DNA of 64,000 bases from Oscillospiraceae bacterium (lineage in GTDB: Bacteria > Bacillota > Clostridia > Oscillospirales > Acutalibacteraceae), in contig SVPF01000008.1 of the NCBI GenBank assembly GCA_015066005.1, positions 1 to 64,000 of the forward strand, given 5' to 3'. Shown here in pieces: positions 1 to 7,295 of this stretch. Both the position numbers and the translations under genes were made by a program. Position 1 is the first letter of the stretch. Each line of letters starts with the position of its first letter. A model generated the notes under the pieces. That model saw nothing but the letters and a program-made list of their open reading frames with translations, was not told where the DNA came from and ran no database searches.

Positions 1-365
1 TAATTACTTTCAACCATTAAAACAATCGCTTCATCCTTCGACATTTCCACAACGTCACAAGGTAGGGTTTCTATTCCCGCCTTTTCACACGCACGCTTTC
101 GCCTATGACCTGAAATCAGTTCATATCTTCCATCTTCCTTTTGCCTTACAGTTGCAGGAGTGATTATTCCTCTTTCCTTAATACTTTCTACAAGCCTGTC
201 CATATCCTCATCATCAGTGACTCGGTATGGGTGGTTTGGGAAATCATCAATTTCAGAAATTGGAATGTCATAAATCTTTTTTAGCTTTGCTTCATCTCGT
301 TCCTGTTGGGTAGTAAATAGACTATCTACTGAGGTCAGCAGTCCGTTTACGCTCCTTGTCGCCAA
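1..365 (-). CDS. parB: ParB/Spo0J-family partition protein, N-terminal part (cut by window edge)
   Basis: Centromere-binding partner of the ParA ATPase encoded just upstream; it would act in segregation or maintenance of a plasmid or integrative element. About 121 codons are visible and the C-terminal part lies beyond position 1. The N-terminal ParB domain is recognisable: the segment with NHPYRVTDD, then IKERGIITPATVR, then the signature LISGHRRKRACEKAG, followed by EAIVLMVESN. No ATG precedes the conserved region. The best start is a TTG at 365-363, seven bases after a GGAGGTG ribosome site, giving MATRSVNGLLTS. That start lies inside the 3' end of parA, so the two genes overlap by 44 bases in different frames and are probably translationally coupled. 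Family assignment is firm; the start is inferred. Confidence 0.88.
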   Translation of the reverse strand, partial: MATRSVNGLLTSVDSLFTTQQERDEAKLKKIYDIPISEIDDFPNHPYRVTDDEDMDRLVESIKERGIITPATVRQKEDGRYELISGHRRKRACEKAGIETLPCDVVEMSKDEAIVLMVESN

Positions 366-1143
366 TCTTTTCCACCTCCCTCACCAAAACACCGTAAGCA
401 TTTGCGCCTTTGCTATTCGGGGCATGCTTGAAAATGCTTTTATCTGCCGTGCTTATTTCTGCAAGCTTAACCGTTGAAGGTATAACCGCATCAAACACCG
501 GCAAAATCCTTCCGTAATGTGCTCTTACATTATTAACAATGTCTTTACGAAAATTGGTTTCGTTTGCCATCGTTAAAAATACGCCGCCAACCCTCAACAT
601 TGGATTAAGCTGTCGTTTAACCTGTGTGACCGTACTCAAAAGCTCGGTCATATCTTCAGCCGCCAAATAGTCGGCTTGTACAGGTATAACTACGTAATCC
701 GCAGCGGTCAAAGCATTGATAACCAACATACCAAGCGAAGGTCTGCAATCTAGTAGGATATAGTCGTAATTGTCCCTGAGTCCATCTACATAATTTCTTA
801 ATACAGTTTCGCGGCTCATTACATTTACGAGGTTTACTTCTAGTGCAGATAACGATTTATTACCGGGAATAAAATCAAAGCCCTCTTGATGAGTTAAAAT
901 TTCATCACGGTTCTCAGACTCAATCCCGTTAATGACGTCGTGCATACAATTAGTTAGTGTAAGCTCCAATTCATGTGGCTGTCTTATACCCAACATTTTT
1001 GTTAAGTCACCTTGCGGGTCAACGTCAATTAGCAATACTCTTTTACCTTCGGCTGCAAGGCCAGCACCTAAATTAAATACGGTTGTGCTTTTTCCTACAC
1101 CGCCCTTTTGATTAGCAATCGCAATTACTTTACATTTGCTCAC
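322..1143 (-). CDS. parA: ParA-family partition ATPase
   Basis: Deviant-Walker-A ATPase (ParA/Soj/MinD superfamily), 273 residues, the motor partner of ParB in DNA segregation. The N-terminus carries the deviant Walker A NQKGGVGKST. Walker A' follows as LLIDVDPQGDLT, and Walker B as YILLDCRPSLG. All are complete, so it looks functional. I chose GTG at 1143 as the start because AGGAGG lies seven bases upstream; a longer reading from further upstream lacks a ribosome site. It runs directly into parB with overlap. ParA/ParB pairs with this gene order and small ParA size occur on clostridial plasmids and conjugative elements, so I read the left end of the window as accessory DNA; that context is inference. 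Confidence 0.93.
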   Translation of the reverse strand: MSKCKVIAIANQKGGVGKSTTVFNLGAGLAAEGKRVLLIDVDPQGDLTKMLGIRQPHELELTLTNCMHDVINGIESENRDEILTHQEGFDFIPGNKSLSALEVNLVNVMSRETVLRNYVDGLRDNYDYILLDCRPSLGMLVINALTAADYVVIPVQADYLAAEDMTELLSTVTQVKRQLNPMLRVGGVFLTMANETNFRKDIVNNVRAHYGRILPVFDAVIPSTVKLAEISTADKSIFKHAPNSKGANAYGVLVREVEKIGDKERKRTADLSR

Positions 1144-1598
1144 CGGATGTTCCTCCTTTCTAAAAATTTGAAACTTTCGTTCCACCAAAACTCAAAATAT
1201 GCTTTTGAGCTTTGGTCGTGCGTTTTACTTGTTCTCAACACCCCAAACGCAAAGGGAAATCGTTAAACGCTCGGTTGCGAACCAAGTCCATAGGGGTTTC
1301 ACCTTCCCGCCTTCATTGTGGCCGGACCGCGAGTTACGGAAGTATCATTATTCCTTGTACCTGTCTTTGCCACCTCCAAGAGCAACCTGGATTCTTGTTG
1401 TATAAAACTCTTTCGCTCGCTTCGCCTGGAAGGTCTTGGCGGTTCTACAACCTCGGCTTAGGTCTCCCCGATACAAGTAACGTATCTAACGAATGTGTAT
1501 TCAGTTGTCACGGGGTTGAAGTTTTGCCCCTCACTAATCAACTGGGAACAAAATTATGAAAATTACGAAAAACTTTTTAAATATTTTTCAAAAAGCAA
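1144..1598. other. Non-coding, hairpin-rich region upstream of parA
   Basis: No convincing gene. The open frames on the plus strand here have no ribosome site and no recognisable protein. The DNA is dense in self-complementary segments: 1270-1286 (CTCGGTT / AACCAAG arms), 1376-1390, 1441-1452 (GGTT / AACC), 1470-1486 (GATAC / GTATC) and a nested pair at 1502-1544 (CAGTTG / CAACTG enclosing GGGG / CCCC). Composition is richer in G+C than the flanks. This pattern fits a structured RNA, a long leader of the parAB transcript, or partition/replication sites of the mobile element. I could not match it to a named RNA family. Confidence 0.5.
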
Positions 1599-1632
1599 AA
1601 AAGCCACCAATTCCTATAGAATTAGTGGCTTT
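1599..1632. terminator. Hairpin, probably a bidirectional terminator
   Basis: AAAAGCCAC...GTGGCTTT arms with AATTC/GAATT in the inner stem and a CTATA loop. T-rich DNA follows in both directions. It separates the hairpin-rich region from the kinase gene. Confidence 0.6.
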
Positions 1633-1674
1633 AAAATTTAGTTGTAATTCGAATCAAACGAGTTTTAAAACGAA

Positions 1675-1713
1675 AAATCCCTTGTAGCAAATCTTTGCTG
1701 CTACAAGGGATTT
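1675..1713 (-). terminator. Terminator of the HipA-like kinase gene
   Basis: Perfect arms AAATCCCTTGTAGCA and TGCTACAAGGGATTT around a nine-base loop, beginning seven bases after the kinase stop codon on the minus strand and followed by TTTTCG. Confidence 0.75.
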
Positions 1714-1719
1714 AGTCAT

Positions 1720-2754
1720 TTATTTGATTTCTTGATAACGTTTAATTACAAAATCAACAATTACCTGAGATTTCACTTTCATATTTAGTTTGCTAATAAC
1801 TTCCTCAATCATCTGTTCTGTGAGATCTGGTAAATATTCCTTATATTCAGAATATTTCTCCATAAGTTCATTAAAGAGCGTGATTAAAAGATCGTTTGCG
1901 GATTTGCTCGTTGGATAACCACGGGCTATTAGAGCCATATTGTTATCAAAGTTAGGGGCAAGGCCTAAAAGCTCGCCGCTTTTAGCATCACGCATTAAAC
2001 CGAAGTTTCCTGTATGTCTGTCAGGGTTGGCGGTTATGGTATCAAGGAAAATCATCTTTATATAGTCGGGAATTGCTTTGGGACAAAGTTCCTTAAGCTT
2101 CTCAACTACTTTAATATAATCCTCCTCATCTCCCATAAACGAAGATGCAGGTTCAAATATAACCTTTGCTGAATCGGTGAAATCAAGCGATTTAACACAT
2201 TTATCACCTTTCTCATAATGAGCCATATTCATTCCTAGCGCCTTACCTAACTCATACACAAAAAGCTCTGAAAATTGCTCTTTTTGGTTAGCAGATTTAT
2301 AAATCCACCATTTTCCGTCTTTGAGCTTCCAGCACTTTTCAAAGCTACCGATATTGGTAAGCTCCGGTGTTTTGGTATCCTTACGCTTTGCGGCAGAGTT
2401 AAAACTAGAATAAAGGCCTCTGAGGGCAAGATTGGAGAAATAGTCTTTATTGAAGCGAACGTCCTCATATTTTAAATCACTGCCGATAGCCCTAACCCAA
2501 TAAGTATCGGTAATAGTTGCAGCATTAACGTAAAGCACAGTTGAAACATCGTCTTTTTCGGCAAGTCTTAACGCCTTTTTAAGAAGTCGTGAATTTGCTC
2601 TATGTGAATCGATAGCTCTTGTTTCAAGCCATGATTTAGCATCGCTTACACGCTTTAAATATAAAGGCAGCAAATCATTATTTAAAACTTTAAGCTCGTT
2701 ATCTTCCCAAACGGCAACAACTGTATCACGGCTTAAAATATCAAAATCCTTCAT
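1720..2754 (-). CDS. HipA-fold serine/threonine kinase, solitary
   Basis: 344 residues resembling the C-terminal kinase fold of HipA/CtkA proteins. Visible kinase landmarks are the catalytic-loop motif NPDRHTGNFG at about residues 243-252 (Asp245 as likely base, Asn250 as metal ligand) and the metal-binding PNFDNN segment about 20 residues later. HipA proteins phosphorylate protein targets; in HipBA they work with a small DNA-binding antitoxin. No hipB-like gene is adjacent on either side, so it may be an orphan kinase or use a different partner. AAAGGAG lies eight bases before the ATG. It has its own promoter and terminator, so it is monocistronic cargo of the presumed mobile element. Substrate and toxicity are unknown. 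Confidence 0.75.
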   Translation of the reverse strand: MKDFDILSRDTVVAVWEDNELKVLNNDLLPLYLKRVSDAKSWLETRAIDSHRANSRLLKKALRLAEKDDVSTVLYVNAATITDTYWVRAIGSDLKYEDVRFNKDYFSNLALRGLYSSFNSAAKRKDTKTPELTNIGSFEKCWKLKDGKWWIYKSANQKEQFSELFVYELGKALGMNMAHYEKGDKCVKSLDFTDSAKVIFEPASSFMGDEEDYIKVVEKLKELCPKAIPDYIKMIFLDTITANPDRHTGNFGLMRDAKSGELLGLAPNFDNNMALIARGYPTSKSANDLLITLFNELMEKYSEYKEYLPDLTEQMIEEVISKLNMKVKSQVIVDFVIKRYQEIK

Positions 2755-2785
2755 AAACTCTTTCTCCTTTCCTCATTTTTAATAT

Positions 2786-2814
2786 ATTATACACGATTTT
2801 AATTTAAAATTCAA
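2786..2814 (-). promoter_or_regulatory. Sigma-A promoter for the HipA-like kinase gene
   Basis: On the minus strand, TTGAAT (2814-2809), a 17-base spacer and TATAAT (2791-2786), about 32 bases before the start codon. Confidence 0.75.
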
Positions 2815-2844
2815 CTGCAAAGCATTTTAATATTAAAAAACGGC

Positions 2845-2871
2845 GAAAACCCGCTTGTACAGCGGGTTTTC
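2845..2871 (-). terminator. Terminator downstream of the amidase fragment
   Basis: Arms GAAAACCCGCT and AGCGGGTTTTC around a five-base loop; on the minus strand it is followed by GCCG and a run of six T. Confidence 0.8.
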
Positions 2872-2891
2872 AAGCATTTTCAATTTGACTT

Positions 2892-3080
2892 TCACGGTAG
2901 TTTTTCGACCCTATTTATAGTATTTCCTAACCCACCGTGACCTGCATCAATAATAACTGTTTTTTCGGGACTTATATGGGACACAACTGCCACGTTAGGT
3001 GAAATGCCGACATCAGCAACATAAATTACCGCACAAATTATAAAAAGCACCACAAGCACCGCAAGCCGTTTCTTAAGCAC
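2892..3080 (-). pseudogene. CwlD-like N-acetylmuramoyl-L-alanine amidase, N-terminal fragment
   Basis: A 62-codon frame with GTG start (AAGGGTG upstream). It has a signal/anchor helix (about residues 4-20 after VLKKR), then KTVIIDAGHGG, the opening strand and first zinc-ligand His of the Amidase_3 fold. Family members continue for about 180 more residues with a second Glu and His ligand. Here the protein changes to GNTINRVEKLP and stops, so no catalytic domain exists. The break falls just where similarity to amidases ends, at about 2925-2935. Because the DNA to the left carries parAB and a kinase, the simplest explanation is insertion of a mobile element or a deletion within the gene. The enzyme would otherwise trim peptidoglycan stem peptides (spore cortex in the case of CwlD). 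Confidence 0.65.
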
Positions 3081-3230
3081 GCTATCACCCTTAAAAATCA
3101 CTTTACTTAAAATTATGTTTTTAAATTGGTGTATAGAACATTTCAAAACAGGTTACCCTAATGGGATGATGTTTTTCACCCTTCTGTTATCTGCGCTAAA
3201 GCTATTCTACATAAATGTGTTATTTTCTAT

Positions 3231-3259
3231 ATAAAAAAGCAGTCACTTGGACTGCTTTA
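3231..3259 (-). terminator. Terminator of rnpB
   Basis: AAAGCAGTC / GACTGCTTT arms immediately after the RNase P RNA 3' end, followed on the minus strand by TTTTTTAT. Confidence 0.85.
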
Positions 3260-3262
3260 AAA

Positions 3263-3593
3263 TGAGTCGGTCTGTAAGCCGAGTTCTGTCGTGGACGGTT
3301 ATCTATCTCGACACGGAATTGCTTCCGTGCTCTAGCCGCATTTCGTGGCACATCGGGCAAATGTATAGCCACACTTTGCGTTGCTCCGAATAGGGTTTAC
3401 AGGGCTTCGACGTTCCCGTGAAGCCGGTGAGCTCTTACCTCGCCTTTCCACCCTTACCGAAATAAATTTCGGCGGTATATCTCTGTTGCACTTTCCCTAA
3501 GGTCACCCTCGGCGGCCGTTAGCCGTTATTCTGCCCTGCGGGGCTCGGACTTTCCTCAGGCATTTCTGCCCGCAACCGTCTAACCGACTCGCC
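3263..3593 (-). ncRNA. rnpB: RNase P RNA, catalytic subunit
   Basis: About 331 nt. Diagnostic conserved blocks are present in order on the minus strand: GAGGAAAGTCCGAGC near the 5' end, AGGGTGACC with the following GGAAAGTGCAACAGA, then GGTAAGAGCTCACCG in the middle, and the universal 3' block with ACAGAACTCGGCTTACAGA. The 5' GGCGAGTCGG pairs with the 3' CCGACTC to form P1. The bacterial RNase P ribozyme removes 5' leaders from tRNA precursors. Promoter and terminator flank it tightly. Exact ends are estimated from the P1 pairing; the A/B subtype was not formally assigned. Confidence 0.96.
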
Positions 3594-3596
3594 TAC

Positions 3597-3625
3597 ATAA
3601 TAACATAAAACTGCCCCTGTGTCAA
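3597..3625 (-). promoter_or_regulatory. Strong sigma-A promoter of rnpB
   Basis: On the minus strand a consensus TTGACA (3625-3620), a 17-base spacer and TATTAT (3602-3597), ending four bases before the RNA 5' end as placed from P1, so the true 5' end may be slightly further in. Confidence 0.85.
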
Positions 3626-3668
3626 AACCTTTTTAAAGGAATAAAATGTATTGATTGGAGGCACTTTT

Positions 3669-4715
3669 ATGCAAAAAAATTCTGAAAAATACTTCTTGGC
3701 GGCAAATTCCTGCCGTGGCTTTGTAAGCGAATTTGCAAGCAACTGTGACAGCGAATACCACACCTACATAATTAAGGGCGGACCGGGTACGGGTAAGTCA
3801 TCATTTATGAAAAAGGTTTTTGAATGTTCCAATAAGGATGCCGTTCTTTGCCCATGCTCATCCGACCCCGACAGTCTTGATGCCGTAATTTTTAAAAAAA
3901 GCAAAATTATGCTGCTTGACGGCACCGCACCGCACACCGTTGACCCCAAATACCCCGCCGTTTGTGAAGAAATTTTAAATTTTGGCGAATTTTGGGACAG
4001 TGAAAAGCTTAAAAGAAAAGCCGAAATTATTGAAATTACCGACCGCAATAAAGCACTTCACAAAACAGCTTCGCGGTATATTGTTGCGGCAGGTGAGCTG
4101 CTAGAGGACAATTATAAAACTGCCGCCGCCTGCTGCAATTTTAAAAAGTGCAAAGCCTTTGCAGAAAAGCTTTGCAAGGGCTTTTTTACTAAAACAAACC
4201 GTTCGCCAAAGGAAACCGTTCGATTTTTAAGCGGCATTACCCCCAAGGGCTTTGTATCCTTCCCCGAAACCGTTACAAAAAATGACAACGTAATAATTTT
4301 TGAGGATGATTTTTTTGCCGTATCATCCTTTATTTTAAAATACATTCGCGACAAGGCAATCCAAAACGGTTATGAAATTATTACCCTTAAAAACCCGTTT
4401 TTCCCCGAGCTTATTGACCACATTATAATACCCGAACTGTCATTATGCTTTGCAACCGAAAACCGCTTTATAAGCTTTAATTTTGACACACGGCGCCTAC
4501 ATTCCCGCCGTTTTTATGACAGTCACCTTTTACACCAAAGCAAAAACCGCATTAAATTTAACCGCCGCACCGCTGACGAATTACTTCAAAGCGCATATTT
4601 CACCTTAAACGAGGCCAAGAAGGTACACGACGAGCTTGAAAAGCATTATATTAATGCAATGAATTTTGAAAAGCTCAATAATTTTACAGATATGTTTTGC
4701 AAAAAACACTTTTAG
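3669..4715 (+). CDS. Uncharacterised P-loop ATPase
   Basis: 348 residues from ATG at 3669, with GGAGG nine bases upstream (an upstream TTG in the same frame has no better site). Walker A is GGPGTGKSS at about residues 37-45. A hydrophobic strand KIMLLDG (about 79-85) follows, and a second VIIFEDDF strand around 205. The protein resembles a conserved family of clostridial and bacillar ATPases of about 350-370 residues that lack an assigned function. There are no membrane segments, so it is probably cytoplasmic. Many Lys/Arg residues near the C-terminus and a Cys-rich stretch (AAACCNFKKC) are visible. It stands next to a dehydrogenase gene with its own promoter, so no operon partner helps to assign a role. 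Confidence 0.75.
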   Translation: MQKNSEKYFLAANSCRGFVSEFASNCDSEYHTYIIKGGPGTGKSSFMKKVFECSNKDAVLCPCSSDPDSLDAVIFKKSKIMLLDGTAPHTVDPKYPAVCEEILNFGEFWDSEKLKRKAEIIEITDRNKALHKTASRYIVAAGELLEDNYKTAAACCNFKKCKAFAEKLCKGFFTKTNRSPKETVRFLSGITPKGFVSFPETVTKNDNVIIFEDDFFAVSSFILKYIRDKAIQNGYEIITLKNPFFPELIDHIIIPELSLCFATENRFISFNFDTRRLHSRRFYDSHLLHQSKNRIKFNRRTADELLQSAYFTLNEAKKVHDELEKHYINAMNFEKLNNFTDMFCKKHF

Positions 4716-4725
4716 ATGATATAAT
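4697..4725 (+). promoter_or_regulatory. Promoter for the short-chain dehydrogenase gene
   Basis: TTGCAA (4697-4702), 17-base spacer, TATAAT (4720-4725), overlapping the last codons of the ATPase gene and 22 bases before the downstream ATG. Confidence 0.65.
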
Positions 4726-4747
4726 CAAATAAAAGGAAGTGTTAATT

Positions 4748-5506
4748 ATGAAAATTGCCGTTATTACAGGCGCATCTTCAGGTCTTGGTACCGAATATGC
4801 AAAGGCTGTTGACAAAATGCGACAGGATATTGATGAAATATGGCTTTTAGCGCGTCGAGAAGACAAACTTTTAGAGGTCGCATCACTTTTAAATACAAAA
4901 ACACGCGCGGTAAAATGCGATATTACAAAAGATGACTGTATAAATGAATTTGTAAATCTTTTAAAAAGTGAAAACGCCGAAATAAAACTGCTTATTAATA
5001 ACGCAGGCTTTGGAAAGCTTGGTTATTTTTATGATATTTCGACAGAGGATAACGCAGGTATGATTCGCCTTAACTGTGAAGCGCTTACCGTTATGACAAG
5101 TGTAAGCCTTCCCTTTATGAAGGAAAACAGCGAAATTATTAACACCTGTTCAATTGCATCCTTTGCCCCCAACAGCAGAATGGCGGTTTATTCGTCAACC
5201 AAGGCATACGTTATGAGCTTTTCACGCGCCTTAAGGCAAGAGCTTAAAACCTGTAAAATTAATGTGTTAAGCGTTTGCCCTGGGCCGATGGAAACTGAAT
5301 TTTTATCCCTTGCGGGCATTAACAAGGGCGACAGCAAAACCTTTGATACACTCCCGCGTGACAACGCACAAAAGGTGGCAGAGCATTCATTAAAAGCTTC
5401 CCTTAAGAAAAAGGCGGTTTTTGCCGACCATATTTTTTATAAATTTTACCGCTTTGCCTCAAAAATTTTACCCACAGGCATTGTTATGAAAATGGCAAAA
5501 ACATAA
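4748..5506 (+). CDS. Short-chain dehydrogenase/reductase (SDR)
   Basis: 252 residues with a complete classical SDR plan: nucleotide-binding VITGASSGLG (TGxxxGxG) at the N-terminus, NNAG motif (NNAGFG, about residue 81), catalytic Ser in NTCSIASF and the YxxxK pair in YSSTKAYV (about residues 150-155), then CPGPMETEF. It should be an NAD(P)H-dependent oxidoreductase; residues that favour NADP (ARRED after strand 2) suggest NADPH. The C-terminus has a hydrophobic, basic tail as in DltE/YqjQ-like SDRs. I chose ATG at 4748, ten bases after AAGGAAG, over a GTG nine bases earlier. The substrate cannot be predicted. It is followed directly by structured element A. Confidence 0.88.
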   Translation: MKIAVITGASSGLGTEYAKAVDKMRQDIDEIWLLARREDKLLEVASLLNTKTRAVKCDITKDDCINEFVNLLKSENAEIKLLINNAGFGKLGYFYDISTEDNAGMIRLNCEALTVMTSVSLPFMKENSEIINTCSIASFAPNSRMAVYSSTKAYVMSFSRALRQELKTCKINVLSVCPGPMETEFLSLAGINKGDSKTFDTLPRDNAQKVAEHSLKASLKKKAVFADHIFYKFYRFASKILPTGIVMKMAKT

Positions 5507-5507
5507 A

Positions 5508-5869
5508 AAAAGCACCCTCGAGGCGCACTCCGTAAGGAAGTGTGCCTCAACTAAGTTTGCCCTTGCGGGCAAGTGAAGTTATCTACAATAGTGAAGTTGT
5601 CCTGCGGACAGTGAAGTTTCGCCTACGGCGAAATGGGCAAACCAAACTTCACTGTGAACAAAGCGAGCAACTTCACTTTTGCGTTAGCAAAAACTTCACT
5701 TCACAAGCCGAAAAGAATCTGCTGTTTTTCGGCAAGTATTTACCTTTCTCAAGGTATGTAACCCACTATGACACTTTCACATCCAATGTGCAAAGTGTCA
5801 TTTGTTTTATGGGGATAAAAAACGAGAGAGACAACTTCTTTACGAAGTGTCTCTCTCACGGGTGCTTTT
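5508..5869. repeat. Structured intergenic element, copy A
   Basis: A 362-nt self-complementary element between the convergent SDR and enolase genes. The ends pair with each other: AAAAGCACCC at 5508-5517 and GGGTGCTTTT at 5860-5869. Inside the left end is a GAGGCGCACT / AGTGTGCCTC hairpin with loop CCGTAAGGA. Inside the right end is a GAGAGAGAC / GTGTCTCTCTC hairpin with loop AACTTCTTTACGAA. Between them short hairpins (for example GTCCTGCGGAC, TTTCGCCTACGGCGAAA) alternate with the unit GTGAAGTT and later its complement AACTTCAC. The block TATGTAACCCACTATGACAC at 5755-5774 is shared exactly with copy B at 18990-19297. Open frames across it are by-products of the repeats. Terminator-like at both ends. 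Confidence 0.8.
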
Positions 5870-5932
5870 AATTTTCATTTAAGACAATAAGACGTTTGAC
5901 TCAAATTATAGTTTATCGGCAAGCCTTCCCAT

Positions 5933-7174
5933 CTACTTCAACTGATTTTCAATAATTAAAAGTCGGTTATATTTTGCAACACGGTCGCTTCTGCAAGGGG
6001 CGCCCGTTTTTATTTGGCCTGCGTTTACCGCTATCGCTAAATCGGCAATGGTGGTGTCCTCGCTTTCACCCGAACGGTGCGAAATTACTGCAGTATAGCC
6101 ATGCTTTTTGGCAAGGGCTATAACGTCAAGCGTTTCGGTAAGGGTGCCAATTTGGTTAAGCTTAATTAAAATTGAATTTCCGCACCCTTCGTTAATACCC
6201 TTTTGAAGCCTTTTATAATTTGTAACAAACAGGTCATCCCCCACAAGCTGAAGCTTGTTACCAAGGCGGTTTGTAAGCTTTTTCCAGCCGTTCCAATCCT
6301 CTTCGGCAACACCGTCTTCAATAGAAATTATGGGGTACTTTTCGCACAGTAATTCATAGTAAGAAATAAGCTCATCAGCAGTCATTTTTTGCTGTCGCTT
6401 TGGCATTAAATATTCACCGTTTTCATACCATTCGCTTGAAGCAACGTCCAAAGCAATTTTAATATCGCTTGTGGTATAGCCGGCCTCCTCAATTGCCTTT
6501 ACAATAAGGGCAATTGCTTCCTCATCACTTTTAAGGTCGGGCGCAAAGCCGCCCTCGTCCCCGACCCCTGTTGCCTTGCCGTTTTGCTTTAAAATTTTAC
6601 CTAAGGTATGGTAAATTTCAACACATTGGCGAAGCCCTTCAGAAAAGGTTTTGGCCGAATATGGAATAATCATAAATTCCTGTATATCAATGTTATTTGC
6701 GGCGTGTGCGCCACCGTTTAAAATGTTAAGCATCGGTCGTGGTAAAACGCCAGCATTTATACCGCCGATGTAACGGTAAAGCGGTATTTTTTTGGAATTT
6801 GCAACCGCCTCTGCCACCGCTAATGACACCGCCAAAATGGCGTTTGCGCCAAGGCGTGATTTATTTTCGGTGCCGTCAAGCTTTATTAAAAGCTCGTCAA
6901 TTTTGCGTTGGTTAACACATTCGCAGGCAGTAAGTGTACGGGCAATTTCGCCGTTGATGCTTTCTACCGCACCCTTAACACCCTTACCGAAATAACGGTT
7001 TTTATCACCGTCACGTTTTTCGTGTGCTTCAAACATACCTGTAGATGCCCCCGACGGTGCAATTGCAAAGCCGCTTGACATATCCGACAGTACAACCTTA
7101 GCCGCAACGGTTGGATTACCGCGGGAGTCCAAAACCTCGTACCCGTAAACCCCGATTATTTTAACTTTTTCCAT
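5933..7174 (-). CDS. eno: Enolase
   Basis: Phosphopyruvate hydratase converting 2-phosphoglycerate to phosphoenolpyruvate in glycolysis; cytoplasmic. 413 residues, slightly shorter than the usual 425-435 because of a short C-terminus. Visible signatures: [10 protein letters not shown] near the N-terminus, [12 protein letters not shown] (mobile catalytic loop), [10 protein letters not shown] (catalytic Glu), metal ligands in [11 protein letters not shown] and [10 protein letters not shown], catalytic Lys in LIKLNQIG and the [10 protein letters not shown] loop. ATG at 7174 follows AAAGGTGG by five bases; an upstream in-frame ATG lacks a site. It is divergent from rlmB and convergent with the SDR gene across element A. 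Full catalytic set, so active. Confidence 0.97.
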   Translation of the reverse strand: MEKVKIIGVYGYEVLDSRGNPTVAAKVVLSDMSSGFAIAPSGASTGMFEAHEKRDGDKNRYFGKGVKGAVESINGEIARTLTACECVNQRKIDELLIKLDGTENKSRLGANAILAVSLAVAEAVANSKKIPLYRYIGGINAGVLPRPMLNILNGGAHAANNIDIQEFMIIPYSAKTFSEGLRQCVEIYHTLGKILKQNGKATGVGDEGGFAPDLKSDEEAIALIVKAIEEAGYTTSDIKIALDVASSEWYENGEYLMPKRQQKMTADELISYYELLCEKYPIISIEDGVAEEDWNGWKKLTNRLGNKLQLVGDDLFVTNYKRLQKGINEGCGNSILIKLNQIGTLTETLDVIALAKKHGYTAVISHRSGESEDTTIADLAIAVNAGQIKTGAPCRSDRVAKYNRLLIIENQLK

Positions 7175-7230
7175 AAAATCCACCTTTTTCATATTTTTAA
7201 ATATTTTTCCCTAAATATTTAAAATTACTA

Positions 7231-7259
7231 TTTAATTTTAAACGATTTTGTGTTATAAT
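7231..7259 (+). promoter_or_regulatory. Possible promoter for the rlmB gene
   Basis: A consensus TATAAT at 7254-7259 with TGTG just before it (extended -10 character). The matching -35 position (TTTAAT, 7231-7236) is weak. It lies 37 bases before the rlmB ATG. Confidence 0.5.
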
Positions 7260-7295
7260 GCAATGTGAATTATTATATATAAAGGATTTTTTTAG

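Noticed and set aside
1199..1559. Two overlapping plus-strand open frames (68 and 115 codons)
   Set aside because: No ribosome site, composition set by hairpins, no recognisable protein; the DNA looks non-coding and structured.
1144..1598. Group II intron fragment, HEARO/omega-RNA or ROOL-type RNA
   Set aside because: Considered because of size and hairpins, but no conserved intron domain or associated reverse transcriptase/IscB gene was seen and I cannot confirm a match.
5542..5871. 109-codon plus-strand frame
   Set aside because: It lies wholly inside structured element A, is built from its GTGAAGTT units and has no ribosome site.
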